A DNA stretch of 64,000 bases, from contig OX465580.1 of assembly GCA_950022655.1 (NCBI GenBank), forward strand, positions 94,010,797 through 94,074,796, read 5' to 3'. The notes below the pieces were generated by a model that saw only the letters and a list, made by a program, of their open reading frames with translations, did not search any database and was not told where the DNA came from. Below are positions 18,001 to 33,200 of this stretch, in pieces; the first letter of the stretch is position 1, and every line of letters starts with the position of its first letter. The DNA comes from Alentia gelatinosa. Taxonomy: Eukaryota > Annelida > Polychaeta > Phyllodocida > Polynoidae. The translations under genes were made by a program, and so were the position numbers.

Positions 18001-21000
18001 ATAATGACGTTTGGATATCTGTGGCGATTCATGATTCTAGTGATAAATACGGGATTTTCTCAACAAATGGTATCATCGGTATGAATTTGTAAAAATGAAT
18101 CTGAATCCGAAATATGTAGATCTATAGACGGGGCTTAGCAAAGAGATGTGCGTTTTGGTCTCACCGCTATGCGACCACGAATTTCTAAAAAGAATCTGAA
18201 TCCGAAATATGTCGAATAAGTTCACAGACTGAACTATGATAATGGATAATAAATCATGCTAGTCACTGATATTAAAAGTCGTGTTATTAACCATCACTAT
18301 GGCAGTACACAGTAGCTGTACTTGCGTGTCAACCATTACTCTGGCAACACACGGTGGCTGTAGTGGTGCATGTGCAGAGAGTTTCACCGGAGAAAGCGGA
18401 TTGACGGAGAATTAATCAACGTCCGACAAGCGTGCACACTTAATCTACACGAGCCGTCTTGATCCCCCACAACCCGCCTACCCCGGATCTAACCCCTCCT
18501 GCTCCTCCGCTACGTCCCTTTCTTCTTCTACCTCGGATTCCCCTGTTCCTCATCCCTATCGCTACTTTCCCTCCTCTTGCTCTCCACCTCTCCCCTGTGT
18601 TTCTCCTCCTCTTCCTCCTCTTGCAGCCTCCACTTCATCCTCCTCTTATTCTCCCTCTTTCTCCTCTGTCACTCTCCTCCGTCTCCTCTTCTTCCTTTTC
18701 CATCTTCTCCTTAGCCTACTTCTCCCCTCCCTCCCCCTGGGTGCCTACCCATCCCCTTCATCACCCTCCCACATGCAGTACAGCGAAAGACGCATACCTG
18801 TCTATGACTGAGAAAATGTTCATGCCTACGCCTCTCCGCCTCTTCCGTCGTAAGCCCCCCACTAGACTGACTACTGCGACGCCACTCTGTCTTACCAAAC
18901 GTATTCATTTCGAACGACATTTCATTGTGGAAAAAAAAGAGAAGAACAATTGGTGTGTCGGTGAAACGAAAAGATATTATGAAAATCTACTCCTTTATAC
19001 ACAAATCCCTATCATTTAACTTTGAAGAATACTCTTTATTCAAACGCACTTTGTGCATTATGTTTTCTGATGTAGGTAATCACTCTGGTCATAACTTAAA
19101 CCTGTTCGTGACTGGGTGTGTAGACATGTATATTGATCTAGAATGAGGGGCCCTGGGTGAAGTTAGGGTAAAGAAACTGGTCTCTTCAATTTGGATCAGA
19201 GTGGGCAGTCGTGTAAGTCCCTAGGAGTCACGCTTTGATTTCTCTCTAAATCGGTCCATCATTGAAGTGCTGTCTGGTAATCCGCACAACAAAGCAGGCA
19301 CTTTCTGCCAGTCCCCCAGTCTGCGGAGTTCTTGTGGGCCCCGGGGTTCAAGGAATCGATGATGAAACTACAATATTGATGCTCAGAGTATTTTCCCCGC
19401 AGGAAGCTTGTTTGTCAACCCTCTAACATATTAAGTCGTCTTTTTTTCTGTCCGTGTTGTAATCGCTGCATGCGGGACTGGGAGGGGGTGGCGTTCCATT
19501 ATGATTGGAGCGTTGAATATGAACTTTGATGATTCACTCTCCTGCATTATACTGTTTTCATATCAAGGTTGATTCTGATCTTTGACCTCAATTGACACAG
19601 ATGGGAGCTGCTTTCAAGGACGCAGCTGATGTAAGACGTTTTAAACTTTGCCTTTTCACTCGTCTTGATGTTGTCCTAGAAATTCTGTTTGTAGCAGATG
19701 TAGTCGATGGTTACTTCGTTTCCTGTACTTTGAACAGATAGACGATGAATGTGTGTAGTATTTTCAAGGGCCGCTTTGCCCCTTCACTCATAGTGAATGT
19801 CCACACGTGTTTTAGTTTACTTTCCATTTATATCAATCAATCGATCTCCGTTATATTCAAAGTTTCATTAAATATCTAATCCAGGGATGCCAGTTGTTTT
19901 TTATTTTATTTTCTAGATTTCGAGTATTCTTCACAGCTCTAGATATATCTATATATTCTTATAGATATGCTGATGATATGGGTATTTGAACAGGGATGCA
20001 AAACCCTCAGATAAATTCATGAGATTTGAAATGTCTACATGTATGATTAGTATAATCGCTCAATATCAGCCCTTGAGGCACCCGGCCGTACCATGAGTGT
20101 ACGCCCGCGGCACCCTTATGTGTTCCCCGGGATCTACAGCTGCAGGGATTTAGCCGGAATAAGCCCTCATACATGGTGCTGATGCACTGTGTACAGATTC
20201 TCTTCTACAAAATGAAACCCAACGTCTTTTATGGTATTACCGATTTTTAAGGATATCATTGGCATCTCTGTAACTCAATTAGGTTTTGCCTGTAATAGAT
20301 ATAACTCACTCTGTATGGAATAGATTGTACATGTCCATGCACTGAAAATATCTGCACGTTTAAATAAAGAGTATGCTCATATTCACTGAGATCTGTCCAG
20401 GGGGAATGCCTTCGATTCTAGTGTCGGGAATGTGGTTAGTCTTTTGATGTTGCCTGTCAGAAAAGGAACGTAGACATCTTTTTTTTATCTTCTCTTGTGG
20501 CATGTAAGTTTTTAGAGTCGTGTTGTCTTTTCATGATGTGAAAAGTGATGTTTGGTGGTAAATGTTCTTGTCATGAGTAATCATTGAAGAAAGTGATATT
20601 GATATTAAAATCTTTAAAATGACGTTTATGTGGATAACACTCATTACATATAATCCATATTTCCTAGTGGAACTCCTGCTACTCATCTGTGCTAATCCTA
20701 TGTATAGTTTTGATTGATTTCAATACCAAAGACAAATGACACAAATAATATATGTAACAGTTCCCTGAGTTACCTTCAATTTTTGTAAATCACACACGTA
20801 ATATCGATATCAAGATGAATATACAGCTCTCAATATTTGACCCGTTTAACCATGAAACAATCGTCTAAATTACGAATTCAGTCTAGACCGTTTGACAGAT
20901 CTCTTTTCATCAAATATATTTTTTTGATTTGTTGTTTCCAATTCTTTGAGAACACATGAAACCTATTTGGTAAAGCTGTCACAGAAACTCCGTATGCAAT

Positions 21001-24000
21001 TGACGTTGATAATGAAGGACATTAACTTTTATCACAAATGGTCCTGCTTATATATCATACGTTAAAAGAAAGTGAAAGAAGTGCTATTGTTGAAATGCAT
21101 CATTTATGCTTCTTACAACACATATTAATATATCGACAGCTCGTGAGACACGGGTCGTTTTGCGCGAACCAGAAGAAATCGGATATGTCCAGTCTTGTCG
21201 AGTCGGGAGGAGTCTTCTCGTGTATCATACTTGTCTGGTCCGGTCGGGTAGGATCGGGTCGGATCTGGAAGAGTCTGATTTCCAACCATATTGAATTTTG
21301 AGCCGACGGTGTAGTCAGGTCTGATCGGCAATGGCCGTGTTCGACACACTGTCCTCAACTTGAGTCTCTATCGGAAGCAATTTTAGTTTTCATCTCTACT
21401 AATAGATGGGGCTTTAATTGCTGATATTCCACAAGGTGGTCTGAAGCCTGCCTCTAAAGACTAAACCAGACAGTAACTGACTTGTATGGATAACTCCGGT
21501 TGCGTCGGGTTCGCGGAAAATGTTCTCGTGTATCGTCGGCTTAACAAGCATTTTATATTTCATAAGCACATAATGTATAGCTTAATGAACATCGTTGGTC
21601 CTTGGTTTATACTAACTCGTTCCCGGTCAGCTCGACAAATAGGTACACTGTTGAGTAAAACACACCCTGAACATTGTCTTCATTTATACGCACTCACTAA
21701 CACCTTACCGAACATTATCTCTGTTCTTTTTATCTACCAGTTCGCCAAGTTCACCAATGGGGTACAGTTATTAAACTTTTCATATCGATGCCATGCATTT
21801 ATATGTATATTGTCTATGTCAACCAACATAATCCCTTCACCATATCCAAAATCAGACACTCACCTATTATAAGTGTTAGTGGATGTTGTATGCCTATATC
21901 GATTACCATAGTTTTTCTGTTATATGTCATTTACAGTGATTGTAGATTTAAGCCTTGACTTGAATAAAGCGTGCCATAGTTGACCTATGTGCATTTAGAT
22001 GGTAGTTTCCTAATCCGAGCCTGATATCTACTCTTATGTTCAGGGAGATTTTTCTTTTAATTTACGGAATTACGTAGATTTCTAAAATATGTTTTTTTTG
22101 CTGTGGATAGAAATTATATTTATCTCTTTAGGGGGCCATACGTTATTTTCCTGGGCGTACTCTACTGTCATAGTGATATCTTCTGTCCCAAGCCGTTATT
22201 GTCAGGACAATACGAGTCATTACTTCTACGGTGTCAAACTTGTGTATTTTTCACCATTCATACATTATAAAATTTGTTAAATTTGCGGTATCGTATGACG
22301 TGCACTTATACCCAGGTCATATGGTCGAGAGGTGTAAATGCGGAATCTCCCAAAAATGTTTGATTGTAAGTAACACAGTAATGCTACAGATTACCTCTTT
22401 GAATTTTGGGTATAATAGATACGAGAGCAAATGCGTATCCCACTTGGTTAAGGTTAGATAAGAGGTTCGATATTTATCCTCGTCATCTTTTTAATCTGCT
22501 TAACCCATCATTGTCGGATAATCGCTGTGATATACGACACTTTTATGGACTTGCGTAAGTGCCAGCCCATTGAGTGTTGCAAACAAATCTCTTAAATCTT
22601 GAAAGGCTGTTGCATAGAGCAATTATTTAGTGTATAAATACACGAACTGACAAAAAAAGACTGATCCATACAGGCCTGACGTGTCTATAACCCCCGGGTG
22701 CCACACTGGTTTGTAATCTCTGTAGTGGCGTAAAACCAGAAAACGACGCATCAAACACAATTTTGTCCAATTTGTAATGTCGCCAACTGTTATTACATCA
22801 GTCAATTTATAGTGTTTGTGATAACTATAGTCCTGATTTCGACGTTTTGGCCAGGGGTGTGGCCTTCTCCAGGGCTGGATCAGTCGTCAGTTATCAATAA
22901 CGTTTGAAGTCGTACCTTTCTCAAGGTGCCGTGTGTCGTACTTGTCCTGTGAAGTTCTAACTAGTCCTAGATGACTGTAAAATCAGCTGTGACCACATTT
23001 TATCATTTGGTGATCCATGGTAGTTCCTTTTGATGCCCACCGTAGATACTTTCGAGGACTAGCTCAATCCTCGGGCGCGGTGCTATGTTGGTGTCATGCC
23101 TCATCCATACTACATGTTATGAAAGTCATGGACTTTCTTGTCCCGTTCTAAAGGTCTGTGGACAATTGGCCATTGAATGCCCACATAATGTTGACAGTTA
23201 AATATCATTGGTAACCAATAACAGAGCCTACCTGTGCCTGGGAGGAATACCTCGACCTCATAATCTAGTCAAAGTTATTAGGCAGTAGACAAGATGGTGG
23301 GAGCAAGCCTTAATGACCGATATACCCAGACATAAACATGTCTTGTTATTTTTGTGTTATGTGTATATGTTATATACACTTTTTAAAATATTTGATAGAT
23401 TTTCCTTCAAAATCTGAGGCAATAGCTCTTCCATTTGAACAGTTAGTTTATTATTCAATTATATGATAGTTCCCAATAAAGACAACGGGTTTGGACAAAA
23501 GAATCCCATCATTGATATTTCTTTCCCCTCTGGTATTGACTCTAAAAGCACTAGGAAGGAGGTCGTGATGACCATCTATCAATGTTTATTTGGTGATGAT
23601 CCTCTGTCTACGTCCCTGCACGTGACTGAATGGTAGAGAGTGTCTCAACGCACGCTTTGTTGAAAACATTTCCTTTTCAACTGATGAATTAAGTTTAACC
23701 TTTCGGCTAGAATATTTCTACTTTACTTATAGATCCTCAATTATAGAAACTTCAATGGCAGAACATTTGATCATTGTGGGAGGGGGGGTTATCATTGGTA
23801 TTCTACTACAGACACAAATATCTTGTATTTGTTGATTATTTTAGCCATTATTCACATCACAATCCCCATCCACCCTCATATTTCTGAATAGATTGAATGT
23901 TCACCTGCAGATAGAATACACTATATTTGAATGGCCTTCATATAATAATCCCTAGCTATTATTGTAGTAAATGTAAAATAAGTTGTGGTCGGCAAGTGTA

Positions 24001-24160
24001 ATAGTCTTGAAGCTGTAAGGTAAGAACAAAAGTCAAGACTGCAGTTTAGATACTTAGGTTAAAGTTGTTTTAGTAGTATCCTGATATACATGTACATTTA
24101 TATGTATATTAAATCTGCAGCAACACCGGAAAAGCTTTGATATGTGTCTAGAGCCAACTA

Positions 24161-24226
<66 letters not shown>

Positions 24227-27200
24227 ATGTTTACGGATATTCTGTGTTTATGACAGCAAAGGAACTGCCTTTACGTTCTATACTACCTTTTGGATAATAC
24301 TTGCCATCTGTAGCTTCTTCTTATCTACAGTTTCGTTATTGGCATACAAATTTATCTTTATATATTTCGAGACCTTTAGTCGTATTATCGTTGTAATACA
24401 GCGTGTAAATGGATGTGACCGATTACAAAACAAAATAATATATCATGGTTTACATGGTTGACATGTTTTGTGCATCTACTATAATTCTATGAAGTATCAT
24501 AATAGTAAGCAAAAGAAATTGCAAATATTTTTCTATATTGGTTCCTGTTCATTGCTTCTTCATAAAATGATTTATCATTCTTTTTTCTGTTTATTATTAG
24601 ATGGTCGATAGTTCGTTAATAGTAGCCAGATTTGCCTCGTTATCCATAATTATTAAAGTATTAATATGTCAAACAGATGTTACTGCAACTCAGTGGTAAT
24701 ACATAACCCTTTATATTTTACCCACCATCCCGCTTTTAGAACCCTCAAGCTCAAGCCATGATGAAAGAGGTATCACTTGATCCATGCTTTTAACCAATTA
24801 GGTGAAGTTATTACCCGGAGGAAGAGTCAATCATTTTGCTGTCATATTTGCATAATCTGCAATTATAATTCAACGATAGTGCAGCATATGCTTTTAAAAC
24901 TGTAAAATGATGTTAGTTAACAAATTCTACTTTCACCTGGCGTCTATTATAAAGAAAAAATATAGAACTTCTCAGATGTTGAAAAATTTATTTCTTTGTA
25001 TTTGAGAAATTGCACAGAAATTAAATACATTTAAATCTCTGGAACCCCTGAAAAGTCATCACATTTCTGTTCAATAGTTTTATGAAAACCCCTATCCTAA
25101 AGCAAATGATTAACTTTACCTCAAAGATACAAGATTGTAGTTGTCCGCATGTTATGATATTTTACGTTCCTGTCTCTATACGGTGATTTTTATCCATATT
25201 TCTTCGATGTTTACTACGGGTATACTCGTATCCATGTGATTTTTTTTTATTCCTTGTGATTGGTACTTTTTCCATAGTCTTTACTCATTATCGCTCACTA
25301 TAGTGCCCAAGACACATGTGTGCACTCTGTTTTCTTCGTCGGTTAGTTTGTTGTTATGCTGTTGGATAAAGTTTATGGTACCTGAGGGATGCTGACCATT
25401 GCAGCTAAGTCAAGTAATTAGTGCAATAAGAAAATATATGTTATATCAATTATATTTCGTGGGAATGGACTACACTACTCTGTAACCTTTCAAACTGTAT
25501 GGTGTACTATGGTGATTGGAAATATTATTACTTTTGGGAGAACAACCACCAATGAAAATAGAACATATTTTTATTCAGGATGACCTATGTATATGCAAAA
25601 CTTCTTTTTATTTTTAGTTTGTATTTACTAAAATGTACAAGTACTTACTAATGTGGTAGATAGAAAACATGCACTAGTTACTTTGTTTTATCACCAATAA
25701 GTACATCGCCTTTAGGATAACGGGATATATGTCTCTTCCTCCAGTACATAAAGTAAGAGTTAGTTAAGATAGTAAATACCAAAGTAAGTGATAGAAACTA
25801 ATTCTCGTTACTGGAAATTACAAATTATGGGGAAACTTACACGATACCGCCTGATTGAACATAAACCAACCTGGGCCCTGTTTTCAGTCACGACAATTGT
25901 TATGAACGATATATTTCAGCTGTCAGTGTCCTTTAGATGTACGATCTTAGAGAATCGGCCAACGATGGATGTTCAATGACACGTTGGCCGCTGCCAGGTG
26001 TTCCATAGTAACAACAATCGTAGGGACTAGAAGGTGAAATTGTCGTCCAAGGTGTCAGATCCAACGACATATTTAGACATGTCATACAGGTATAATGGGT
26101 AGTTGTAACTCCTTTTTTTAAGATGCTAAGATTTGTTGAAATTAAAAAATATTTTGGGATAATTTTGCTATATATTTGGTGTACCTATTCTCGAAAATTC
26201 ATAATTATCCTTTTGTTATTTCAATCGTGCGAAATATTTTTCTAAACCACCATGTTTTAGTTGACAACTATGGGCACTGCACAACTCAACTGGTTTTGCA
26301 AAACCTACTCCTGCGCGTTCCCAATATGTAAGTATCGCTAATAACGATTGTCATGACTGAAACACACCATGCACACTTTTATGGTTTTTCTAAGACAATC
26401 GTTCTGAACGACATTTTTTGCGCCGAACCGGCATGGTGCGCTATGACACTGTCTATAGGACACAGGCCATCTTTTGTGGTCCAAAATGTCGTACATTCGC
26501 TGGACGATCTCAAGGTATTGTTGGCATATCTTGTTGTGACTGAAAAACTGGGCCCTGGAGCTGTGTCCAAATTATAATTGATCTGTTAAACATAACAGGG
26601 AACCACACTCAATTGATCAATACAGTTCAAAGATTTGTTTTGCAGTTCATGTACATTGAATGTGATAGCTGATAAAAGACGAGCTACTACAGATCATAAC
26701 CTACTGACTGATGACTATGAATAGATTGTTTCTGGTGTATTATAATGTGGAATTAGTCGTATATTACATTCTTGAATTTTGCAGTGAGCATTTTCGGCGC
26801 TCTTCCTTTGGATTATGAGTAGAGAGTCAGATGATGACTCTATACATAAACAGTAAAAGTGATTGGCCGTGATTTTAAAAGCTTAACCTCGGGAAATCTC
26901 AACAAGTTTGTTTTGTTTCGTGTACAACAAAAATAGAATACTATCATAGGGATGAAGGGATGTCGATTCATAATCTTTGGAATCTTAATTGCCAAATGAA
27001 TAATTTCTAGTTGCACTTGCATCTTAAAACCCAGGCTTTAGTATATTAAGTATGACGAGTTCCATTAGTTTCATTAGCTATTATACTCACAAGTAATGAT
27101 TTAACTATCTTGTGTTAAGCATCATAGTGCATAAAAGTCATAGTTTCAACCTATTCCTTCTAAAGATTTTATGTTGAAATGAACAATGTCCAAATGCAAA

Positions 27201-30200
27201 TAAAGCAGATTTACTCACTTTACAGTTGAGCCATCTCAGTGACATAATTTGTCATGTGTATAGTTGTAATATTCTTATTCTATTGAGACATTGTACTGAG
27301 GGACTTTGATCTATATATCACCACAAGAAAAAGTGAATACTCGTAGTGCCAGAAAACCAATATGAAGTTATTGACTGATAAAAAGAAACAATTGTATTAG
27401 GATATCCATTACAGGATTTAAAAATCTAGGCTTATTCAGACAGTGGTTGCAGTGAATTATCCATAATCAGACACTTTTCTAATGGAGAGCATTCTTCTTG
27501 TATTTTGACCTTTCCATTTCCATTATCTTCTGTTGTTCTGGGATTCTACTTAACGTCCGGGTCGAAAAAGATATCTGTATTGACCTCAAGCCAATGTTTT
27601 GGGGAAACAAATTATTTGTACAAAATTACAATTTTCCAAGTATCAAACAGAAACCCTGTAGACAAATAGTCTTATTAAGGTCTACGTGGTGTTGTTTTAT
27701 TTAGGAATCCTTAAAAAAAACCTAGTTTGGTGATAAATTGAGACTATTCTACTGTCATTAGAGCATGTTTCAACCGCCAATTATTTCAGTCTTACTAACA
27801 TGAATGCATGTATCTTTTAGATGTAGTTTGTTCCGTGCATGTTGTACGTAAGCTCTGACTAAGTTAACAAGATACGTTACACGAAGGTACGGACTCAGTT
27901 TGGTTAGTTTCTAAAGCCTCTATGTCTTTTTCCTTGTGCTGCCTCTTCAGGAAGATGACATTCTCGCCAAAGTAAGTTTACTATGCTCTGGCATTCTCAA
28001 TATTTCCAAGTGCTTCACTTATATTTTTATCTGTCATGCTTGGTTGCAATTTCTGGGATGAGAATTATAGCCGCGTGGTTTAGCATCAATCGTCTTTTGG
28101 TTTATTAAATTCCTCAGAAATATCTCATCTTAATGAATGGTTGAATCAGTATTTCCCCGCTACATAGTTGACCATGCAGCTCATGTACTTTTATGTACCG
28201 TGTAGCATGTGGCCTATAACATATTTTGTACCATATGGCACACGATTATACCATACACCGTACCATATGGCACATGAAATGTGCCATGCTTGGTATCATA
28301 TGGCACATGAAATAAATGTAATAATTTTGATAAATATACAATATGTTGTACCAAATGGCATGTAAACTTTTTAGTGTATGGCATATGAACTAAACCATAC
28401 TTTTTACCATATAGCACACGAATCATATTCATCAAAACGTATCCGTTCAGACAAAACACTGTTATTTAGAACTGCTGTACTTCACACTGTTTAAATCACC
28501 TTCTGATTAATTATATCAGTACTTCTCACGTTATTGAAAGCCACATATTGGTGATGGTTTTTTCCCTGTATCGGGCATGGGTAATCTTTATTTGACTACA
28601 CATTATTTTTATTGAAAACAAACGGATCTCTCATCCTCACCTTGCCGTTTTGCTAGGTTACAAAGTTGTTCTTCATTTACTTTACCTAGACATACGGTAT
28701 TTAAACTGAATTATTTCTATCACATCCCCATATATGTGTGTGCCTTGTCTTAATATCCCATACTTTTGGACAGTCGGAGAATAGATAGTTTAACAAGGCA
28801 TATTCCTGATTTATAGTCTGGGTTGTTTGCCAGGGCTTTGGTGGGATGCATACCTATAGTAGCAGAGTTTGTGCCATGAACTTTCCTGAGCCGGATGTGT
28901 TTTTTCTTGAACCGGGTTTATAACTCGGATTTTGCTGCAGTACTTATTTTTCTGATATTGTTGCCCGGTAGATTTGGATAACAATATCAAAATAAAAAAA
29001 GCTTTGCCTAGGATGTATAATGTCTCATTAGACAGAGGTTGTGACATTCGCTCACCAAAATAACAAATAAACCTTATAGACATTATTCTAAGTATTTTGT
29101 ATTTCCATCAACGGGGCTAACACGAAGTGGTTACATACCGTGTAACGCTTCTAGTATGATAAAAATATGTTGCCATAGATCCTTATCTTTAATTTATAAA
29201 TTTTTACAAAATCATATTTCCTGGAAGAAAGTTTTATTTGTCTGGGTGAAAGGGCTAATGGTGAAGGTGCTTATGTATGAATGGTATGAATCTATGGGTA
29301 CATCATTTTGTCTTTGGTGTAGGCCTAGCATCGTTTTCCCAATCAACATTCTGTTTTATTTATCTACTTTATCAATACTTAATTCGCTAAATATCACCGC
29401 GATTTTAACTAAAATATAGGAGAGGGAACCTCGAAAATGCAGGCAGTTCCTATTTCCTGACCTGACTTTTTGGAATTAAGAACACAATATAGAACAGCAT
29501 AATCCATATCAAGGGTGTGTTCCACTGGAGTGATGGAATTCTAACGCCATCAGGCATCTGCATACATGTGTATAGTATACAAACCCACAGGCCCATTCGA
29601 TGACTGACGTCGCACGGTGACCATATGGCTACCACTGGCCGACACCAGGCAGCCGCTATCTAATTAACGGCCTTTGGCTGTTCCACCGCCGTGCAGCTGC
29701 CGTTGTTCAGCATTAACGCGGCAGCCGTGCAACACCGTTCAGTAAGCCCGGTGGAACATGCCCTTCAGCATCACGATATATGGCCGACATGGGTCTGTTT
29801 AACAGAAACATACAGTATTATCTTAGGTGCGACTATCATTGGTTTGCAAGTGCAGCCTAAGTTGATCTTATTTCTAGTAGATGTCTTGATAATAATAAAA
29901 AATATTAACCAAGGCAAAATTGTGTCTGACTTAGAGTTCCAGTTGTTTTGAGCTTATTTCTAGTAGATGTCTTGATGATGTACAAACATATATTAACCAA
30001 GGCAATGTTTGACTGAGACCCCCACCCCTCCTAATTGTGTATGCAGTAGAACAAAGAAGGGGCATACACTAAATTCCCCGTACCTTATAAATGACCCCTT
30101 TGAGACTTTTTTTTTTTTGGGGGGGGGGGGGGGCAATTCATTTATTCATTTAATCATAATGCCCATTGACCAGTTTATTTCATTTTACCATGAAATGTGG

Positions 30201-33200
30201 CGTCTTTGAATATTTTTTGTAATATGATTGGCAGATAATATGCTCGAATACTACCCTGTGGTCCATAGTGTAATGAATTATCTTGTGCCGTTTACTGCAT
30301 TTAACTGAATGGAATGCCACTCTTCATCCATCCGCCCAGGTGATCTATGTTATCGAGAACCAACGTCAAAGATCAACAGCAATAGTGGCCCCGACAAATA
30401 GATTGTGGCCACATGAAATATATAGTAACTGCTTGTCAGTAAGCAATGTGTGAATTAATCACCTACCAATCTAATTCCCGGTCACAGATTTATCCCTTTA
30501 TTTATTCATATTCCTACTAACCTTACTAACGTCGAATCAAACCTGTAAGGTGATCATGTTAAAGGGGGGTAAATTGTCCTGTTATATTTAAAATAATGAC
30601 TAATATATTCCGTACGAGAATTCAAACGTAACGTTGAAAGGTGTTACACAGTAGAACCCTGCTAAGCATAGCACCCTTTGTAGAGAACGAAAGGGCAAAA
30701 TAAACGGGGTAAACGGTACCCTGCTCCCCACAATTATTAACTGCGGTTATTCTTGCGTATATATCTTGCCCGCTTTCTTGTTTAAGATCTTTTATTGTAT
30801 TAATTGTTCATATACTGGTCTTTCATAGTGAGCAATTATGATGAGATGAAGTATGTATGAAGCAGCATACTGATGTCTGTGACTTTGTCTTCCCACACGT
30901 TTAGGCGGAGGCTGAGCTGCGGGTCGCCCAGGCCGAGTTTGATCGTCAGTGTGAGATCACCCGTCTCTTGTTAGAAGGAATCAGTAGCACTCATGTAAGT
31001 ACAGCTTCACCAGGTCCCCGCCGCACTCTTACCTAACTGATAACAACTGGTAACAATAGAACTTCCAGGAGGGAGGCTCTCGTCCCTCTTTCTGCATGTC
31101 TATCCGAATCCAGACATCAGAAATGCATAAGACTGCAGTTTGAAGATACCCCCGTCTTTAATTCCGACGAGTCAATGTGTAATTGTATATTGACTTGAGA
31201 AGGTATGGCATGCTTATTTTTTTCCTTTTTATGTATTTTTTTCTGAATGAGATCTCGATACTCGTCTCAGCAGCGGCGAAATTAATTTCTATCGGCCGTA
31301 TTGGCTGGGAATTCCCCTTCCGTCTGCTCTTTAAACGAATTCTAGATTGAACCCCACTTCAGTTGACACGTTATTTCCTATACCTGTTTGCGTTATACTC
31401 CGGAACTGGCATCAAGTACCACTGTCTCGCGCAGGCACATGCATATAAACTCCAAATTCCTAGATTATGACGTTATACCTCATATGTGACTATCACGGTA
31501 ATGAGTAAACACCAAAGCTTACTTAGAATGATCCTTTCTGGATAGCGTCATGGAATTAATAACTTGCCTTATGTATGTGATCAAGTGAGCGTCACAAGTT
31601 GTTAGTTGGTATGACATCAGCTGTAACTCCGACTGAATCAGACGTATTACGATGCTGTGATGTTATTGTTTTGTTCACCCATATTTACCCTCAGTCCACC
31701 CCCTACCCTTGTAGGTAATGTTAGGAAATGGCCATTTTTCATTAAATACAGCAGTACACACTGAAAGTACATATTGTACTTGTGGTTTTCATTTGTTATT
31801 CTAGAGTCGTGATCGCACCCCTTTCATATCTTCTCCTCATGCTAACGCCCTTTCTTTAGTAGTTCTCAAGCTGTGAGTTTTCCTATTATCTATGGATTAG
31901 ACTGTTAGAAGAAAGGCCCTTCAGCAAATTATTTTCTAGCATCTCGCTGTATTGTACACCTTTTACCCACCAGGTGTTAGTGGCTTTCTCATTGTTTAGT
32001 GACGGATGAGAATTCTAACCCATAGAGAAAGGCTTGTAGTCGGTGAGAAGTTATGAAAGGGTTGCTGCTTTGAAGTATGTGAATAACGAAGAAACTATGA
32101 TCGGCGATACCTGAATAATCAGTGGTCTTATGGAGAACGTGTTATTATAAAACACTGTGTATGCTGTAATAATGCCTCACAAAAAATCTTGGGTTAGAAT
32201 TTATCATACCCAGAAAATGTGTGATCGCAAACAAATTTCACGAAAACTGGGTTATTCTTCTACGATTACAATAATCAACTTTTACACACATAAATACATT
32301 TTTTTTAAACCAAGAAGCACTCAAAAGTGCCTTGAACATGTGAATAATAATTCCCCAGTCGTACTTGGTAAGTACCTCGGGTTATTACGTATAGATGGAA
32401 AGCACTTCTATTCTCTTCGTTATTTTAGTTAGAGATAGATGACTTTGGTGTATGGAAGGGATAAAACTAATCCGCTGGAATTAGGTCTAATTGAGTTAAC
32501 TGAACAAGAGGTGGCAGAGGATAAGTTGGCAAAGTATGATTCATACCAGTGCACGTAATAGCCGCATGGCGCTGCTCCCTATACCGTTCAGTAAATAATG
32601 TCAAGTCTTATCTCGTCTTGTACGCCACCATGGTAAGGTTATTTGATATAAATACCGATACACGAATTTGATCGAGTTATACAACGGAGTTACAAATTAA
32701 ACACATCCCTAGGTGAGAAAAACGCTATCAAGCAAGAGTTACTACCTTCGAATTAACAAGTTTGTGTGTGGGAAACATTATTTTCGGTATATAATGACAA
32801 GAATCTTAGCTGGACGTGGCGGCCAACGCGACTATTGAGCAAGTGACTGAATCCTGCCCTGGGAGCGGCCTCCCCGGCTTGAATATATTGATCATCCATC
32901 ACAGAACTCGACCTTACTTGGTTAGTTTGATTATGTGATCGTTTTCCCGTTTTTTTTCATTGGCTGGAATTCCAGACAAACAGCGGCAGAAAACTCGGTT
33001 AACCAATAGAATAGGGTTTTCTGTCCAGTGTTTGGTTCTCCATAGACGGTGGCGCCACTGTCTCTGGAGGCCGAACCTTGGGTCCCCACCTGGTGGGGAT
33101 CTCTGGAACTACCCTACATTTGATCGCTACATTTGATCCGCGCGTCACGTAGAGTGTTCGCGGCGAACCCTTTGTTCTGCTCTGTGGGTAGCGGAATTAG

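Noticed and set aside
18459..19019. 186-codon Leu/Pro/Ser-rich frame
   Set aside because: It follows a pyrimidine-only tract. The composition alone keeps the frame open, and no domain or splice partner is seen.
21486..21872. 128-codon plus-strand frame
   Set aside because: Not similar to any family I know. It lies in an endophilin-B intron and is probably a chance frame.
22840..22930. GTCCTGATTTCGACGTTTTG stretch resembling the tail of a dispersed repeat
   Set aside because: It looks like the end of a retroelement seen in other invertebrates, but no coding motif or boundary could be shown here.
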